Shown: positions 44,255 to 53,840, counted from the stretch's first letter. The stretch: DNA of 64,000 nucleotides from Nocardia coubleae NBRC 108252 (GCF_001612805.1 NZ_BDBD01000018.1:372001-436000), one strand, 5' to 3'. Numbers and translations: made by a program. Notes: generated by a model not told the origin, from the letters alone.

Positions 44255-44629
44255 ATGAAGCGAGTACTGGCGAGTGCGGGCGTTGTGGCCGCGATCATGG
44301 CGGCGGGCCCCGGAATCGCGGCGGCCGGGGCGGCGGTGGCGCCGGTGGCGGGCCCCGCGGTCGGTTCCACCGAGGATTTCCCCGGTGCCGCCCTGCTCCA
44401 GGCACTCGGACTCGGGTCCTCACAGCCGTGCGACGGCATCATGCTCGACACGTGCGTGCCGACCGGGCCCGCGAGCGCGCAGCAGGCCATCGCGCAACCG
44501 GTCGCCGACAGCGGGTCGGGGCTGCTGAATCAGGACATCAATTCGATGGTGGGCTACGCGCTTCTCTGGCTGGGCAACGGATCGTCGGAGCCGTGCGTCA
44601 GCTTCGGCCCGAACTGCGCTTGGGAATGA
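44255..44629 (+). CDS. small secreted protein with paired cysteines
   Basis: A 124-aa precursor: signal peptide up to about residue 24 (VLASAGVVAAIMAAGPGIAAAG), then a mature part with two similar units, LGLGSSQPCDGIMLDTCVP and LGNGSSEPCVSFGPNCAWE, each with two Cys that may form one disulfide. GAGGAG precedes the ATG. It is similar in style to the secreted protein at 36.4 kb. No function can be assigned. Confidence 0.72.
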   Translation: MKRVLASAGVVAAIMAAGPGIAAAGAAVAPVAGPAVGSTEDFPGAALLQALGLGSSQPCDGIMLDTCVPTGPASAQQAIAQPVADSGSGLLNQDINSMVGYALLWLGNGSSEPCVSFGPNCAWE

Positions 44630-44655
44630 AACGCGGCGTGTGAATCCGGCGCGCC

Positions 44656-45294
44656 CTAGCGATAACGCCCGGCCAGGTCGTCGCCGAGTAGGACGAAGAC
44701 GTCGGTGATCTGGTCGATCAGTTCCGCGCGGGTCAGGTCGAGATCGCCCGCGAGCCACGTCGTCAGGGTTTGGGTCAGGCCTCCGACGAGGTAGATCGCG
44801 CGGAAATCGACCAGGTTCTGCGGCACGTCGCCGCCGTAGAAGCCGGTGCCCTCGGCGGCGACGAGCCGGGCGAACGCGCGAACCGTTCGCGCGGTGCGCG
44901 CGCGGAGTTCGGGCGTGGCCATGCCGGCGATGAGTGCGGCGCGGGCCTTGCGTGGGTCGTCGAGCAGAACCGCCACGCCCGCCTCGATCGCCGCGTGCGC
45001 CTGGGCGCGGCTGTCGGGCGGCGCACCGGCGAGGGCCGCCATGATGGCGGCGGCCAATTCCTCGGCAATGCGATCGAGCAGTGCTTCCAGCACGCTCTCG
45101 CGTCGTTCGAAATTCTCGTAGTAGTAGCGCTCGTTGAGGCCGGCGCGGGCACACAGCCCCGCGACGGTGAGTTTGGCCTGCCCGTCCTCGGCGAGGATGT
45201 CGAGCGCCGCGTCCAGCAGCGCTGTGCGGCGCTGCGCCTGGCGTTGTTCGGCGGAGACGCCCCCGTATGTCCGTTGTGCAGCCACGGGCTCCAT
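44656..45294 (-). CDS. TetR-family regulator
   Basis: A 212-aa repressor with a helix-turn-helix at about 18-62 (RRTALLDAALDILAEDG, LTVAGLCARAGLNERYYYENFERRESVLEAL). It is divergent from the second MpaB-family gene, its likely target. The intergenic region holds dyads and direct repeats. The same gene pairing occurs at 24.9-26.6 kb with different protein sequences. Confidence 0.92.
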   Translation of the reverse strand: MEPVAAQRTYGGVSAEQRQAQRRTALLDAALDILAEDGQAKLTVAGLCARAGLNERYYYENFERRESVLEALLDRIAEELAAAIMAALAGAPPDSRAQAHAAIEAGVAVLLDDPRKARAALIAGMATPELRARTARTVRAFARLVAAEGTGFYGGDVPQNLVDFRAIYLVGGLTQTLTTWLAGDLDLTRAELIDQITDVFVLLGDDLAGRYR

Positions 45295-45323
45295 TGTGCT
45301 GCCACCGTCCGTTCGCGGGTGTT

Positions 45324-45375
45324 TTGGTAGAGACTCTTGCCAGATTACCAATTCTGGAGGATTCTATTGCCAGAT
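45324..45375. promoter_or_regulatory. operator candidates between TetR and MpaB-like genes
   Basis: TTGCCAGAT is repeated at 45337 and 45367 (30 bp apart). TTGGTA-N16-TACCAA (45324-45351) and CCAGA-N8-TCTGG (45340-45357) are nested dyads. Together they mark a likely repressor binding region. Confidence 0.5.
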
Positions 45376-45397
45376 GCACTCGACGAGGAGGCGCGAC

Positions 45398-46342
45398 ATG
45401 GCCGCACGGCAGGGCGAACCCGGATATTTCGCCGACGATTCGATGATTCGCAGGGTGATGAGCAAGCGCGCGGTCGGCGTCACCTACGGCCTGCGCGCCC
45501 TGGTCATCGGCGCGGTCCACCCACTGCTGTTCGTCGGGACCAGCGAGCACACGGCCCACCGGGCGACCCCCTACACGCGGCTGGCTGTCACCGGCGCCCT
45601 GTTCGAATCGGTCTTCCTCGGCAGCAAGGCCGAGGCCGACCGGGCGCTCGCCTTCACCCGGCGCAAGCACGAGCGGGTGGTCGGCGCGCTGCCCGAGGAC
45701 GCGGGTCCGCACCACCGGGCGGGCACTGCCTACGCGGCCCTCGACCCGCACCTGATGTTCATGACCATGGCCTTCACCTTCGATTCCGCCGAGGTGATGT
45801 ACGACCGGCTGGTCCGCGAACTCACCCCGACCGAACGCGAGGACCTCTACCAGGACTACGTGCGCTGGGGCGAGCTGTTCGGCATGCCACGCGAGGCCGC
45901 CCCCGCCGACTACCCGGCCTTCCGCCGCTACTTCGACGACTACCTAGACTCGGCCGAACCGTTCCTCACCGACGAAGCCGAGCTGGTGGGCTCCTACCTG
46001 GCCGGTCATCGCAAGGCCTACCGGTTGCGCCCACCCGTCGAACAGGTCGGCAGCGCGCTGTATCTGCTGGTCCAGGGCAGTCTGCCTTCGCGAATCCGGC
46101 GGATGTACGGCATCGAGTGGGACATCGCCGACGAGCTCGCCCACCGCGCCCTGTGCCGCAGCATCCGCACCGCGCACCTCGCACCGCCGCTGGCACCCCG
46201 CGTGCTCGCCGGTGCGCTCGCCGGCCGGAGCACCCCGTCCTATCAGCTGCTGGCCCGCCGCGAACAGCACATGATCCGGCAGGGGAAGCCGAGCATGCCG
46301 GGTGTCGATCCACGCAACTGGGTGCAGCGAAATTCCGCTTGA
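45398..46342 (+). CDS. MpaB/DUF2236-family oxygenase, second paralogue
   Basis: A 314-aa DUF2236 protein (GVTYGLRALVIGAVHPLLFVGTSEHTA, FTRRKHERVVG, AYAALDPHLMFMTMAFTFDSAEVMY). The His residues in HPLL, HHRAGTAYAALDPHL and similar positions are candidate haem ligands, since relatives bind haem b. The substrate is unknown. GAGGAG supports the ATG. It is divergent from TetR. Confidence 0.82.
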   Translation: MAARQGEPGYFADDSMIRRVMSKRAVGVTYGLRALVIGAVHPLLFVGTSEHTAHRATPYTRLAVTGALFESVFLGSKAEADRALAFTRRKHERVVGALPEDAGPHHRAGTAYAALDPHLMFMTMAFTFDSAEVMYDRLVRELTPTEREDLYQDYVRWGELFGMPREAAPADYPAFRRYFDDYLDSAEPFLTDEAELVGSYLAGHRKAYRLRPPVEQVGSALYLLVQGSLPSRIRRMYGIEWDIADELAHRALCRSIRTAHLAPPLAPRVLAGALAGRSTPSYQLLARREQHMIRQGKPSMPGVDPRNWVQRNSA

Positions 46343-46364
46343 GGGCCGTGGAAAGATTGGGGGC

Positions 46365-47396
46365 ATGTCCAGTCCTGCCCCGGCCGCGACGGCCGAACGT
46401 AAGCAGCGGGTGCTGTCGGGCATCCAGCCCACCAGTGACTCCTTCCACCTCGGCAACTACCTGGGTGCGCTGCAGTACTGGGTGACGATGCAGGACGACT
46501 ACGACGCGCTGTACTTCATCCCCGACCTGCACGCCATCACCGTCAGCCAGGATCCGAAGGCGCTGCGCGCGCGGACCAAAGCCGCTGTCGCCCAGCTGCT
46601 CGCCCTCGGTATCGACCCCGAGAAGTCGACCCTGTTCGTGCAGAGCCAGGTGCCCGAGCACGCCGAGCTGTCGTGGGTGCTCAGCTGCATCACCGGTTTC
46701 GGCGAGGCGGGCCGGATGACGCAGTTCAAGGACAAGTCCGCCAAGCAGGGCGCCGAGAACGCGACCGTCGGCCTGTTCACCTATCCGGTGCTGATGGCCG
46801 CCGACATCCTGCTCTACCGCCCGCATCAGGTGCCCGTCGGCGAGGATCAGCGCCAGCACCTCGAGCTCACCCGAAACCTGGCCCAGCGCTTCAACACCCG
46901 CTTCAAGAAGACCTTCGTCGTGCCCGAGCCGCACATCGTGAAGGGCACCGCCAAGATCTACGACCTGCAGGATCCGACCGCGAAGATGAGCAAGTCCGCG
47001 GCCAGCGACGCCGGGCTCATCAATCTGCTCGACGATCCGAAGGTCACCGCGAAGAAGGTGCGCTCGGCCGTCACCGACACCGGCCGCGAGATCGTCTACG
47101 ACCCCGACACCAAGCCGGGCGTGAGCAACCTGCTGGTGATCCTCAGTTCGCTCACCGAAACCCCGATCGTCAGCTTGGAACAGAATTTCGCGGGTAAAGG
47201 CTACGGTGAGCTCAAGGCCGAAGTGGCCGACGCGCTGGTCGAATTCGTGACGCCCGTGCAGAAGAAGGTGAAGGACTATCTGTCGGATCAGGCAGAGCTG
47301 GACCGGATCCTGGCTTCCGGGGCCGAGCGGGCGCGTGAGATCGCAGGCAACACACTTGCCCAGGTGTACGACCGGGTCGGCTTCCTCGCTCGCTGA
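46365..47396 (+). CDS. trpS: tryptophanyl-tRNA synthetase
   Basis: A 343-aa class I synthetase charging tRNA-Trp. The HIGH-equivalent is in PTSDSFHLGNYLGAL, the KMSKS motif is in TAKMSKSAAS (about residue 206), and GEDQRQHLELTRNLAQRFN binds the adenylate. Length is normal. The ATG has GGGGG upstream. YihY and dacB follow as in mycobacteria. Confidence 0.97.
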   Translation: MSSPAPAATAERKQRVLSGIQPTSDSFHLGNYLGALQYWVTMQDDYDALYFIPDLHAITVSQDPKALRARTKAAVAQLLALGIDPEKSTLFVQSQVPEHAELSWVLSCITGFGEAGRMTQFKDKSAKQGAENATVGLFTYPVLMAADILLYRPHQVPVGEDQRQHLELTRNLAQRFNTRFKKTFVVPEPHIVKGTAKIYDLQDPTAKMSKSAASDAGLINLLDDPKVTAKKVRSAVTDTGREIVYDPDTKPGVSNLLVILSSLTETPIVSLEQNFAGKGYGELKAEVADALVEFVTPVQKKVKDYLSDQAELDRILASGAERAREIAGNTLAQVYDRVGFLAR

Positions 47397-47439
47397 CCCG
47401 GTGCGCACCTGAGGTTTCGGCTGAAGAGGGGCGCGTGTC

Positions 47440-48456
47440 ATGCAGTTGATCGACAACATCTCGGCCACTGTCGAGAAGCAGGTCAAGAGCAGGCCTTGGC
47501 TGGATCATCTGGTCCGGGCCGGTGGGCGGTTCCAGCGTCAGCGCGGTGACTACTTTGCCGCGGGCATCACGTATTTCACTGTGCTTTCGCTGTTTCCGCT
47601 GTTGATGGTGGCATTCTCGATCGCGGGTTTCATTCTCGCCGGGCAACCGGACCTGCTGAACGAGCTGCAGGGCAAGGTGATCGAGAAGACGGGCACCTTC
47701 GGTGATCAGATCAACGAGCTGATCGACCAGGCGATCGGCTCTCGCGGCACCGTCGGTGTGCTGGGTTTGCTGACCGGTCTCTACACCGGTCTCGGCTGGA
47801 TCGCGAACCTGCGTGCGGCGCTCACCGAGCAGTGGGAGACCCAGACTCCCGACAAGCCGTGGTGGCGGGAGAAGCTGTCGGACCTCGGCGCGCTGTTCGG
47901 TCTGTTCCTCGCCCTCGTCGTGTCGCTCGGCCTGTCGACGGTCGCCAACAGCGGACTCGCCGCGAAGCTGCTGAAATCCGTTGGTCTCGACGGTGTCCCC
48001 GGCGCCTCGGTGGTGTTGTCGATCGTGTCGATAGCGCTGGGGATGCTCGCCTCCTGGGCGGTGTTCGCCTGGGTGATCGCCCGGCTACCGCGCGAACCGG
48101 TGTCGCTGCGCAGCGCGGCGAAGGCGGCGGCCATCGCCGCGGTGGCATTCGAGATCTTCAAGTTCGTCGGTGCCATCTACCTGCGGATGGTGCTGTCGAG
48201 CCCGGCGGGTGCCACCTTCGGTTCGATCATCGGTCTGATGGTCTTCAGCTACATCACCTTCCGCATCCTGCTGTTCGCCACCGCGTGGGCGGCGACCTCG
48301 TCGGACAACGACCACACCGAGATCGCCCCGCCCGCCCCGGTCGTCATCCAGCCGCGCGTGGTCGACAAGAACCTGTCCACCGGTGCCGGTGCGGCCGCCT
48401 TCGGCGCGGGCGCGCTCGCCGCCCTGGCCCTCGTCGTGTTCGGCCGCCGCCGGTAG
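47440..48456 (+). CDS. YihY/BrkB-family inner-membrane protein
   Basis: A 338-aa polytopic protein with about seven helices of the YihY/virulence factor BrkB family. QRGDYFAAGITYFTVLSLFPLLMVAFSIAGF, TGLYTGLGWIANLRAALTEQW and FGSIIGLMVFSYITFRILLFATAWAA are diagnostic. Transport function is suspected but unproved. The ATG start fits the N-terminal amphipathic helix. It is convergent with dacB, one base apart. Confidence 0.88.
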   Translation: MQLIDNISATVEKQVKSRPWLDHLVRAGGRFQRQRGDYFAAGITYFTVLSLFPLLMVAFSIAGFILAGQPDLLNELQGKVIEKTGTFGDQINELIDQAIGSRGTVGVLGLLTGLYTGLGWIANLRAALTEQWETQTPDKPWWREKLSDLGALFGLFLALVVSLGLSTVANSGLAAKLLKSVGLDGVPGASVVLSIVSIALGMLASWAVFAWVIARLPREPVSLRSAAKAAAIAAVAFEIFKFVGAIYLRMVLSSPAGATFGSIIGLMVFSYITFRILLFATAWAATSSDNDHTEIAPPAPVVIQPRVVDKNLSTGAGAAAFGAGALAALALVVFGRRR

Positions 48457-48457
48457 C

Positions 48458-49741
48458 TCAGCGACTGCGCCAGGCGCGGCGGGCCAGGAACAGCAGGGTG
48501 AGGATCAGGACCGGGCCCGCGACGAGCGCGGCGATGCGCGCCCCTTCATGGGCGGACCGCGAGACCTCCGGCCGACTGCCGTCGGCGCGCGGCGGGGGTG
48601 AGGCGAGCGGGACGCTCGGCTGGATCATGTCGTCGCCCACTTCGGGGAGCTTGCCGATGCGCGCGTCGGAGTCGAGGGCGAAGCCGTAGTCGAGCAGGCG
48701 TGCGGCCTGCTCCCAGGGGCGGATGGGTCGCACGTCGGCCTGCAACAGGGTGACCACGAGGCGGTGTCCGTCGCGTTCGGCGGCGGCCACGAAGGTCTGG
48801 CGGGCGTCGTCGGTGAAGCCGGTCTTGCCGCCGATGGCGCCGGGGTAGTTGTAGAGCAGCTGGTTGTCGTTGCCGATGGGGAAGCCGGGGTGGTCCTCGT
48901 CGCCGGGGATCCTCGGGTCGGCGGGGTAGCCGGGGAAGTCGACCTGTTCGGTGTGGATGAACTCGGCGAACAGCGGGATCGACATCGCCTCCCGGAACAG
49001 CACCGACAGGTCGTAGGCGGAGGTGCTCATCCCGGGGCCGTCGAGGCCCGACGGGGTGGCGGCGCGAGTGTCCATGGCGCGCAAGGACTTCGCGAGGTCG
49101 TTCATCTTCGCCACGGCCGCCTTGTCGCCACCGAGCTGGGTGGCGATGGCGTGTGCGGCGTCGTTGCCGGAGCACATGATGAGGGCCTGCATGAGCTGAC
49201 GGTTGGTGTAGCGGCCGCCTGGCCCGATGCCGACCCGGGTGCCGTCCACATCGGCGTCGGCCTGGGTGCCGATCACCACCTTGTCCAGATCGAGGGTGCG
49301 CAGGGCGACGATGGCCAGGGCCACCTTGATCGTGCTGGCCGGTCGATAGCGGCCGTGCGGGTCCTTGGCGGCCAGCACGCGTCCGGTGTCGAGGTCCGAC
49401 ACCATCCACGCGGTCGCCGAGATATCGGCGGGCAGCGGAGTAGCGCCGACCGGCAGCACCACGCCGCATTCGCCGAGCCGGTCGCCGCCGATCGGTTTGT
49501 CGGGAACCGGCAGTTCGGCGGGTGCCGATTCGCCCGGCGCCGGGACCTCCGAGGAGTCGATCGGGGCCGGTGGCCTGGTCTTCTGCGGGCAGCCGTCGGT
49601 GTTCGGCGTGGTGAACGGGGTGGTGGTGGTCGAGCCGGTGGGGCTGGGCTGGGCCTGTGCGGGACCGAGCGTGAGAGCGGCCGCGGTGGCGGCGGCGCCG
49701 AGGAAGCAGGCGGCGCGCACGCCGTGTTCGCGGATCTTCAT
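48458..49741 (-). CDS. dacB: D-alanyl-D-alanine carboxypeptidase (PBP5-like, secreted and anchored)
   Basis: A 427-aa penicillin-binding protein trimming the terminal D-Ala of peptidoglycan stems. A signal peptide ends at AQAQ, then a Pro/Thr linker follows. The catalytic motifs are SxxK in RPASTIKVAL, SxN in CSGNDAA and KTG in IGGKTGFTDDA. A C-terminal helix (LVAGPVLILTLLFLA) with a basic end anchors it in the membrane. The position beside YihY and trpS matches mycobacterial DacB1. Confidence 0.93.
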   Translation of the reverse strand: MKIREHGVRAACFLGAAATAAALTLGPAQAQPSPTGSTTTTPFTTPNTDGCPQKTRPPAPIDSSEVPAPGESAPAELPVPDKPIGGDRLGECGVVLPVGATPLPADISATAWMVSDLDTGRVLAAKDPHGRYRPASTIKVALAIVALRTLDLDKVVIGTQADADVDGTRVGIGPGGRYTNRQLMQALIMCSGNDAAHAIATQLGGDKAAVAKMNDLAKSLRAMDTRAATPSGLDGPGMSTSAYDLSVLFREAMSIPLFAEFIHTEQVDFPGYPADPRIPGDEDHPGFPIGNDNQLLYNYPGAIGGKTGFTDDARQTFVAAAERDGHRLVVTLLQADVRPIRPWEQAARLLDYGFALDSDARIGKLPEVGDDMIQPSVPLASPPPRADGSRPEVSRSAHEGARIAALVAGPVLILTLLFLARRAWRSR

Positions 49742-49812
49742 CAGCGCAGAGCCTAGCGAGCCGACACGCCGATTTCCCGTCGAGCCCGTCCGTCTATTGA
49801 CACTGACCTCTA

Positions 49813-49848
49813 AATGAGAGTTACTAACAAATGATAGTAGCTCTCATT
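49813..49848. promoter_or_regulatory. 36-bp dyad operator of the efflux/TetR unit
   Basis: AATGAGAGTTACTA and TAGTAGCTCTCATT are inverted copies (13 of 14 matching) separated by 8 bp, ending 12 bp before the MFS start and touching its ribosome-site region. This is the size of a double TetR-family site. Confidence 0.72.
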
Positions 49849-49860
49849 ATTGGAGGAGAT

Positions 49861-51363
49861 ATGCGAACCGACGACACCCGCCGCTGGCTGGCGCTCGGAG
49901 CGCTCGCCGTGGCGATGCTCACCATCGGACTCGACGTCACCGTGCTGACGGTGGCTATTCCCACCCTCGCCGTCGACCTCGACGCGAATACCGCTGCGCT
50001 GCAATGGTTCAGCAGCGCCTACACGCTGGCCCTCGCCGCGTTGATGCTGCCCGCGGGCGCGCTTGGCGACCGCTACGGGCGCAAGAAGATCCTGCTGTGC
50101 GCGCTCGTGCTGTTCGGCCTCGCCTCGCTGGGCTGTGCCTTCGCGACCACCGCCGGGCAGCTCATCGCCGCGCGCGTGGTGCTCGGGGTCGCCGCGGCGG
50201 CGATGATGCCGCTGTCGATGGCGGTGATCCCGGTGCTGTTCAGCGACCAGGGGCAACGCCAGCGCGCGCTCACGGTGTGGGTTACCTCGACCGCCCTCGG
50301 GTTGCCGCTCGGCCCCGTGGTCGGTGGCTGGCTGCTGCGCAACTACTGGTGGGGTTCGGTCTTCCTCATCAATGTGCCGCTGGTGATCCTCGGCACGCTC
50401 GCCGTCATCTTTCTCGTACCGGAATCGCGCGGCGACAAGGCCTTTCGCATCGACCTGCCCGGTGCCGTGCTGGCGGCGCTCGGAATGCTCGGGCTCACCT
50501 ACGGTTTCATCCGGATCGGCGAATACGGATGGGGTGAGCCGGCAGCCTGGGCGATGATCGTCGCGGGCCTCGGTGCACTCGCCGCGTTCGGGTGGTGGCA
50601 GCGGAGGGCCGCACATCCGCTGATCGATACGGCGCTGTTCGCATCGTCCGGATTCCGGTGGGGCACAGCGATTTCGCTGATGGTCAGCTTCGCCATGTTC
50701 GGCATGTTCTTCACCGTGCCGCAGTACTTCCAGGCCGTCCTCGGCGTCGACGCGCTCGGCAGCGGACTGCGGTTGCTGCCGATGATCGGCGGCCTGGTGA
50801 TCGGCAGCAGGCTGGTGGATCTGCTGTTGCCTCGCTGGGGTATCCGGTCGGTGCTCGTCGCCGGGTTCCTCGTGCTCGCGGTCGGCATCGGTCTCGGCGC
50901 GCTCACCCGGGTCGACAGCGGTTACGGACTCACCGCCACGTGGACGACGATCCTCGGCGCGGGCATGGGAATGGTGATGCCCGCGGCCATGGGGTTGGCG
51001 ATGAGCGAGCTCGACACCGCGCGATCCGGCTCGGGTTCGGCTCTGCTGCAGGCACTTCGGCAGGCGGGCGGCACGATCGGTGTCGCCGTGCTCGGCACCG
51101 TGCTCGCCACCGTCTACCGCGCCGATCTCGGCGAGCTCAACCGGCCGCCGATCTCCGACGGAGTCAATGCGGGAGTCACCGCGACCGCACACGACCCCGT
51201 CGCGCTGCGGGAGGTGCGGCACGCCTTCGTGCTCGGCATGGACACCATGCTCGGTGTGTGCGCGGTGGGATGTCTGCTCGCGGCTGTCCTGGTGGCGCTG
51301 GTCTTCGGGCGGCGCCACTCCGTGACAGCCGACGATGCGGCAGAATCGCTGCATGTCGGTTGA
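49861..51363 (+). CDS. MFS drug exporter, DHA2 (14-TM) family
   Basis: A 500-aa exporter with 14 predicted helices: GLDVTVLTVAIPTLAVDL (motif D1), GALGDRYGRKK (motif A) and TSTALGLPLGPVVGGWLL (motif C). GGAGGAG precedes the ATG. The tetR gene overlaps its end by 11 bp, and the 36-bp dyad in front probably serves both genes, a self-regulated efflux operon. Confidence 0.92.
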   Translation: MRTDDTRRWLALGALAVAMLTIGLDVTVLTVAIPTLAVDLDANTAALQWFSSAYTLALAALMLPAGALGDRYGRKKILLCALVLFGLASLGCAFATTAGQLIAARVVLGVAAAAMMPLSMAVIPVLFSDQGQRQRALTVWVTSTALGLPLGPVVGGWLLRNYWWGSVFLINVPLVILGTLAVIFLVPESRGDKAFRIDLPGAVLAALGMLGLTYGFIRIGEYGWGEPAAWAMIVAGLGALAAFGWWQRRAAHPLIDTALFASSGFRWGTAISLMVSFAMFGMFFTVPQYFQAVLGVDALGSGLRLLPMIGGLVIGSRLVDLLLPRWGIRSVLVAGFLVLAVGIGLGALTRVDSGYGLTATWTTILGAGMGMVMPAAMGLAMSELDTARSGSGSALLQALRQAGGTIGVAVLGTVLATVYRADLGELNRPPISDGVNAGVTATAHDPVALREVRHAFVLGMDTMLGVCAVGCLLAAVLVALVFGRRHSVTADDAAESLHVG

Positions 51364-51949
51364 GACGTCGTTGCGCGCGCGGAAGAAGGAGCGGACCCGT
51401 CGAACCATCCGGCTCGAGGCGTTCCGCCTGTTCCGGGAGCAGGGCTACACCGAGACGACCGTCGAACAGATCGCCGCGGCCGCCGAGGTCTCCCCGAGCA
51501 CCTTCTTCCGCTACTTCCCGACCAAGGAACAGCTCGTCATGGCCGACGACCAGGATGCGCTGATGATCGAGGCGCTGGCGGCGCAGCCACGGGGTCAGAA
51601 CCCGCTCACCGCGGTCCGCCGGGCCACCGAGGCGGTGTACGCGTCGATGTCGGCCGAGGATGCCGCCTTCGAACAGGAACGGCAGAAGCTGCTCTACCAC
51701 CTGCCGGAACTGCGCTCGGCGGTCGGCTTGGAGTTCCAGCGAAGCATCGACCTGGCCGCTCAGCTGCTCGCCGACTACACCGGCCGCCCCGTCGACGACT
51801 TCGAGGTGCGAGTCGCGGCGGGGGCGATGGTCGGTGCGATGCTCGGCATCGTCACCACCGGACCGGTCGACGCGACCAAGGTCGGCCACGCCCTCGACCT
51901 GCTCGAGGCGGGCCTGCCGTTCGACGACGACAGGCCCACGAGCTCCTAG
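51353..51949 (+). CDS. TetR-family regulator, co-transcribed with the exporter
   Basis: A 198-aa repressor: RARKKERTRRTIRLEAFRLFREQGY, TTVEQIAAAAEVSPSTFFRYFPTKEQLV (helix-turn-helix at about 10-58) and a helical ligand domain. Start lies inside the MFS gene, so synthesis is coupled. It probably binds the dyad upstream of the operon. Its last four bases overlap the convergent SnoaL-like gene. Confidence 0.93.
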   Translation: MSVETSLRARKKERTRRTIRLEAFRLFREQGYTETTVEQIAAAAEVSPSTFFRYFPTKEQLVMADDQDALMIEALAAQPRGQNPLTAVRRATEAVYASMSAEDAAFEQERQKLLYHLPELRSAVGLEFQRSIDLAAQLLADYTGRPVDDFEVRVAAGAMVGAMLGIVTTGPVDATKVGHALDLLEAGLPFDDDRPTSS

Positions 51950-52641
51950 TCGGCCTTGCCGTGCTGCACGGGGCAGCCGTGCGCCAGCGGGCCGAGCAGC
52001 TGGTTGTTGTCGTAGAAGTGCTCGAGCTCGACGATGCGCAGGTCCTCGGTGACGCGGGCGATGGTCACGCCGTACATCTCGATCTGCTCACCGGTGGGCT
52101 GGTGGCCCTTGTACTCGCCGTCGTACTTGCCCCAGTGCCGCCAGCGGAAGCTCACCGTCGGCGGGCCCGACAGCACCTCGAGCACCTCCCAGAAGAAGCC
52201 GCCGGGGAAGGCGGTGTGGAAGATCTTGTGCGAGGACTCGAAGGTCTCGTTCGCCGACTCGTAGTACGGGTTGTCGCCGATCAGGATGTTGTAGCTGCCG
52301 ATCCGCGCGAATTCCTCCGCGTCCTGCCACACACCGCCGTTGACCCGGCCGCGGTACTGCTCGGCGACCACCGACAGCCAGGTGGCGGGGTCGGCCTTGT
52401 GCGAGACCTCCATCTCGAAGACCTTCACCAGGTCCTCGACGATGGCCTCGAGCGAACCGGGCGCGTGCTGGGCGACGCGCTCGCGGGGGATCACCTCGTG
52501 GCTCAGTTCGTAGTCGGGAACGTTGCCGCGCCACTGGTCGGGGGTCGCCGCGGCGATCACCGCCTCGCGGCCCTGCAGCCACAGCGGGGCCTCCGGCTCG
52601 GGATTCTGATCGTCGCGCGTATCAGTCACGTCCACAGTCAT
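51946..52641 (-). CDS. SnoaL/NTF2-like domain protein
   Basis: A 231-aa protein with an NTF2-like cone (about 75-215): YNILIGDNPYYESANETFESSHKIFHTAFPGGFFWEVLEVL, SFRWRHWGKYDGEYKGHQPTGEQIEMYGVTIARV, IVELEHFYDNNQLL. This is the pattern of SnoaL-like ester cyclases and hydroxylases. The conserved C-terminal Cys (HGCPVQHGK) is unusual. The substrate is unknown. The ATG at 52641 is the first with the family-like N-terminal region. Confidence 0.8.
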   Translation of the reverse strand: MTVDVTDTRDDQNPEPEAPLWLQGREAVIAAATPDQWRGNVPDYELSHEVIPRERVAQHAPGSLEAIVEDLVKVFEMEVSHKADPATWLSVVAEQYRGRVNGGVWQDAEEFARIGSYNILIGDNPYYESANETFESSHKIFHTAFPGGFFWEVLEVLSGPPTVSFRWRHWGKYDGEYKGHQPTGEQIEMYGVTIARVTEDLRIVELEHFYDNNQLLGPLAHGCPVQHGKAD

Positions 52642-52784
52642 ATTCGGTCTACCCGACCCTTTCGCAAAGCTTGAAGAACGGGTCGAACCTACCGCCGCGA
52701 CTTTGCCCGCGCGCACCCTGGTCCCATTATGTGAGACGCATCGGAATTGCCAAGTATATTCTGCGCCAACGGTTTACAGCCGAC

Positions 52785-53681
52785 TTACGCGGCAGGGTGG
52801 GCACGTCCGCCGAGCCGGGCCGGAGTGTCGTCGTCCATGGTCGCGAAGAATTCGCCGAGCACGTCCACGAGCTGATCCACCGAATCCGCACAGAACAGCA
52901 CCGGCTGGTAATGGGTGATGTCGTAGCTGATGGTGCCCATCTGCGCCACGTCGAGCGGGCGCAGCGTCGCCTGGCGGAATTCGTCGATCTCGCCGTAGGA
53001 CGACAGCAAACCCGCACCGTAACAACGGATCTGTCCGTCTTCGCGAACCACGCCGAATTCCAGCGAGAACCAGAACACGTCGGCGAGGAACTTCAGCGCG
53101 GCATCGGTCTCCAGCCGCCCGACCGCCGCGCCGACGGTCTCGTACAGACTCGCGAAGCGCGGACTCGCCAGCTGGTTGGCGTGCCCGATGATCTCGTGGA
53201 TCGCATCGGGTTCCGGGGTGTACAGCGGGGCCGAATGGTGGCGGATGTACTGGGTGGAGTGGAAGGTGCGGTCCGCGAACGAACCGAAGAACTCGCGCAG
53301 CGGGACAAGCCCGGCGGCGGGTACATACCGGAAACCGGTGAGCGGATGCAGCAGCCGTGAGACGTCGTCGAGCTGGGGGATGTGGTCGCGCGGCAGGGCG
53401 AGCCGGGCGGCCGCCTCGCGCACCTCGCGGCAGGCGTACACCTCGTGCTTGCGGGCCAGCTCGGCCGAGGCGATCCGCCAGACCTGCTGTTCGTCGTCGG
53501 TGTAGTCGATGTGCGGGACGGGGTTGCCCGGCCGGTAGTCGAGGGCGAGCGCGGCGATGGCATTGCGCCTGGTGCGGTAGTGCTCGTCGCCGACGCCTGG
53601 GTGGTCGTCACTCAGGTGCACAGTGACGTCGCCGTCGCGCTCGCGCGTCACCGGCGAATACAGCTGGGCCTCGGTGAACAT
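52785..53681 (-). CDS. phhA: phenylalanine 4-monooxygenase
   Basis: A 298-aa pterin-dependent hydroxylase converting phenylalanine to tyrosine. The catalytic iron ligands are His162 and His167 (AIHEIIGHANQ) and Glu208 (WFSLEFG). PLTGFRYVPAAGLVPLREFFGSFADR and STQYIRHHSAPLYTPEPD are the family signatures. It is the monofunctional bacterial type without a regulatory ACT domain. No pterin dehydratase gene is adjacent. Confidence 0.95.
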   Translation of the reverse strand: MFTEAQLYSPVTRERDGDVTVHLSDDHPGVGDEHYRTRRNAIAALALDYRPGNPVPHIDYTDDEQQVWRIASAELARKHEVYACREVREAAARLALPRDHIPQLDDVSRLLHPLTGFRYVPAAGLVPLREFFGSFADRTFHSTQYIRHHSAPLYTPEPDAIHEIIGHANQLASPRFASLYETVGAAVGRLETDAALKFLADVFWFSLEFGVVREDGQIRCYGAGLLSSYGEIDEFRQATLRPLDVAQMGTISYDITHYQPVLFCADSVDQLVDVLGEFFATMDDDTPARLGGRAHPAA

Positions 53682-53840
53682 GCCTCAAGGCAAGCACCGC
53701 TGGCGCGTCGCGACAACACACCGGTGCGCAACTACGCAAACTGCACAGTTCGCCCGCCCGAATTCGGTAACGACGCGGTGAAACGGCGGACGCGCCGACC
53801 GCGCATCGCGCAAGATTGCGTTTGTACCCGAGGAGGATGC

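Noticed and set aside
49810..51408. Long minus-strand frame of 532 codons opposite the MFS/TetR genes
   Set aside because: It is low-complexity (Arg/Glu/His/Gln-rich) and mirrors third-base GC of the real genes; no family resemblance.
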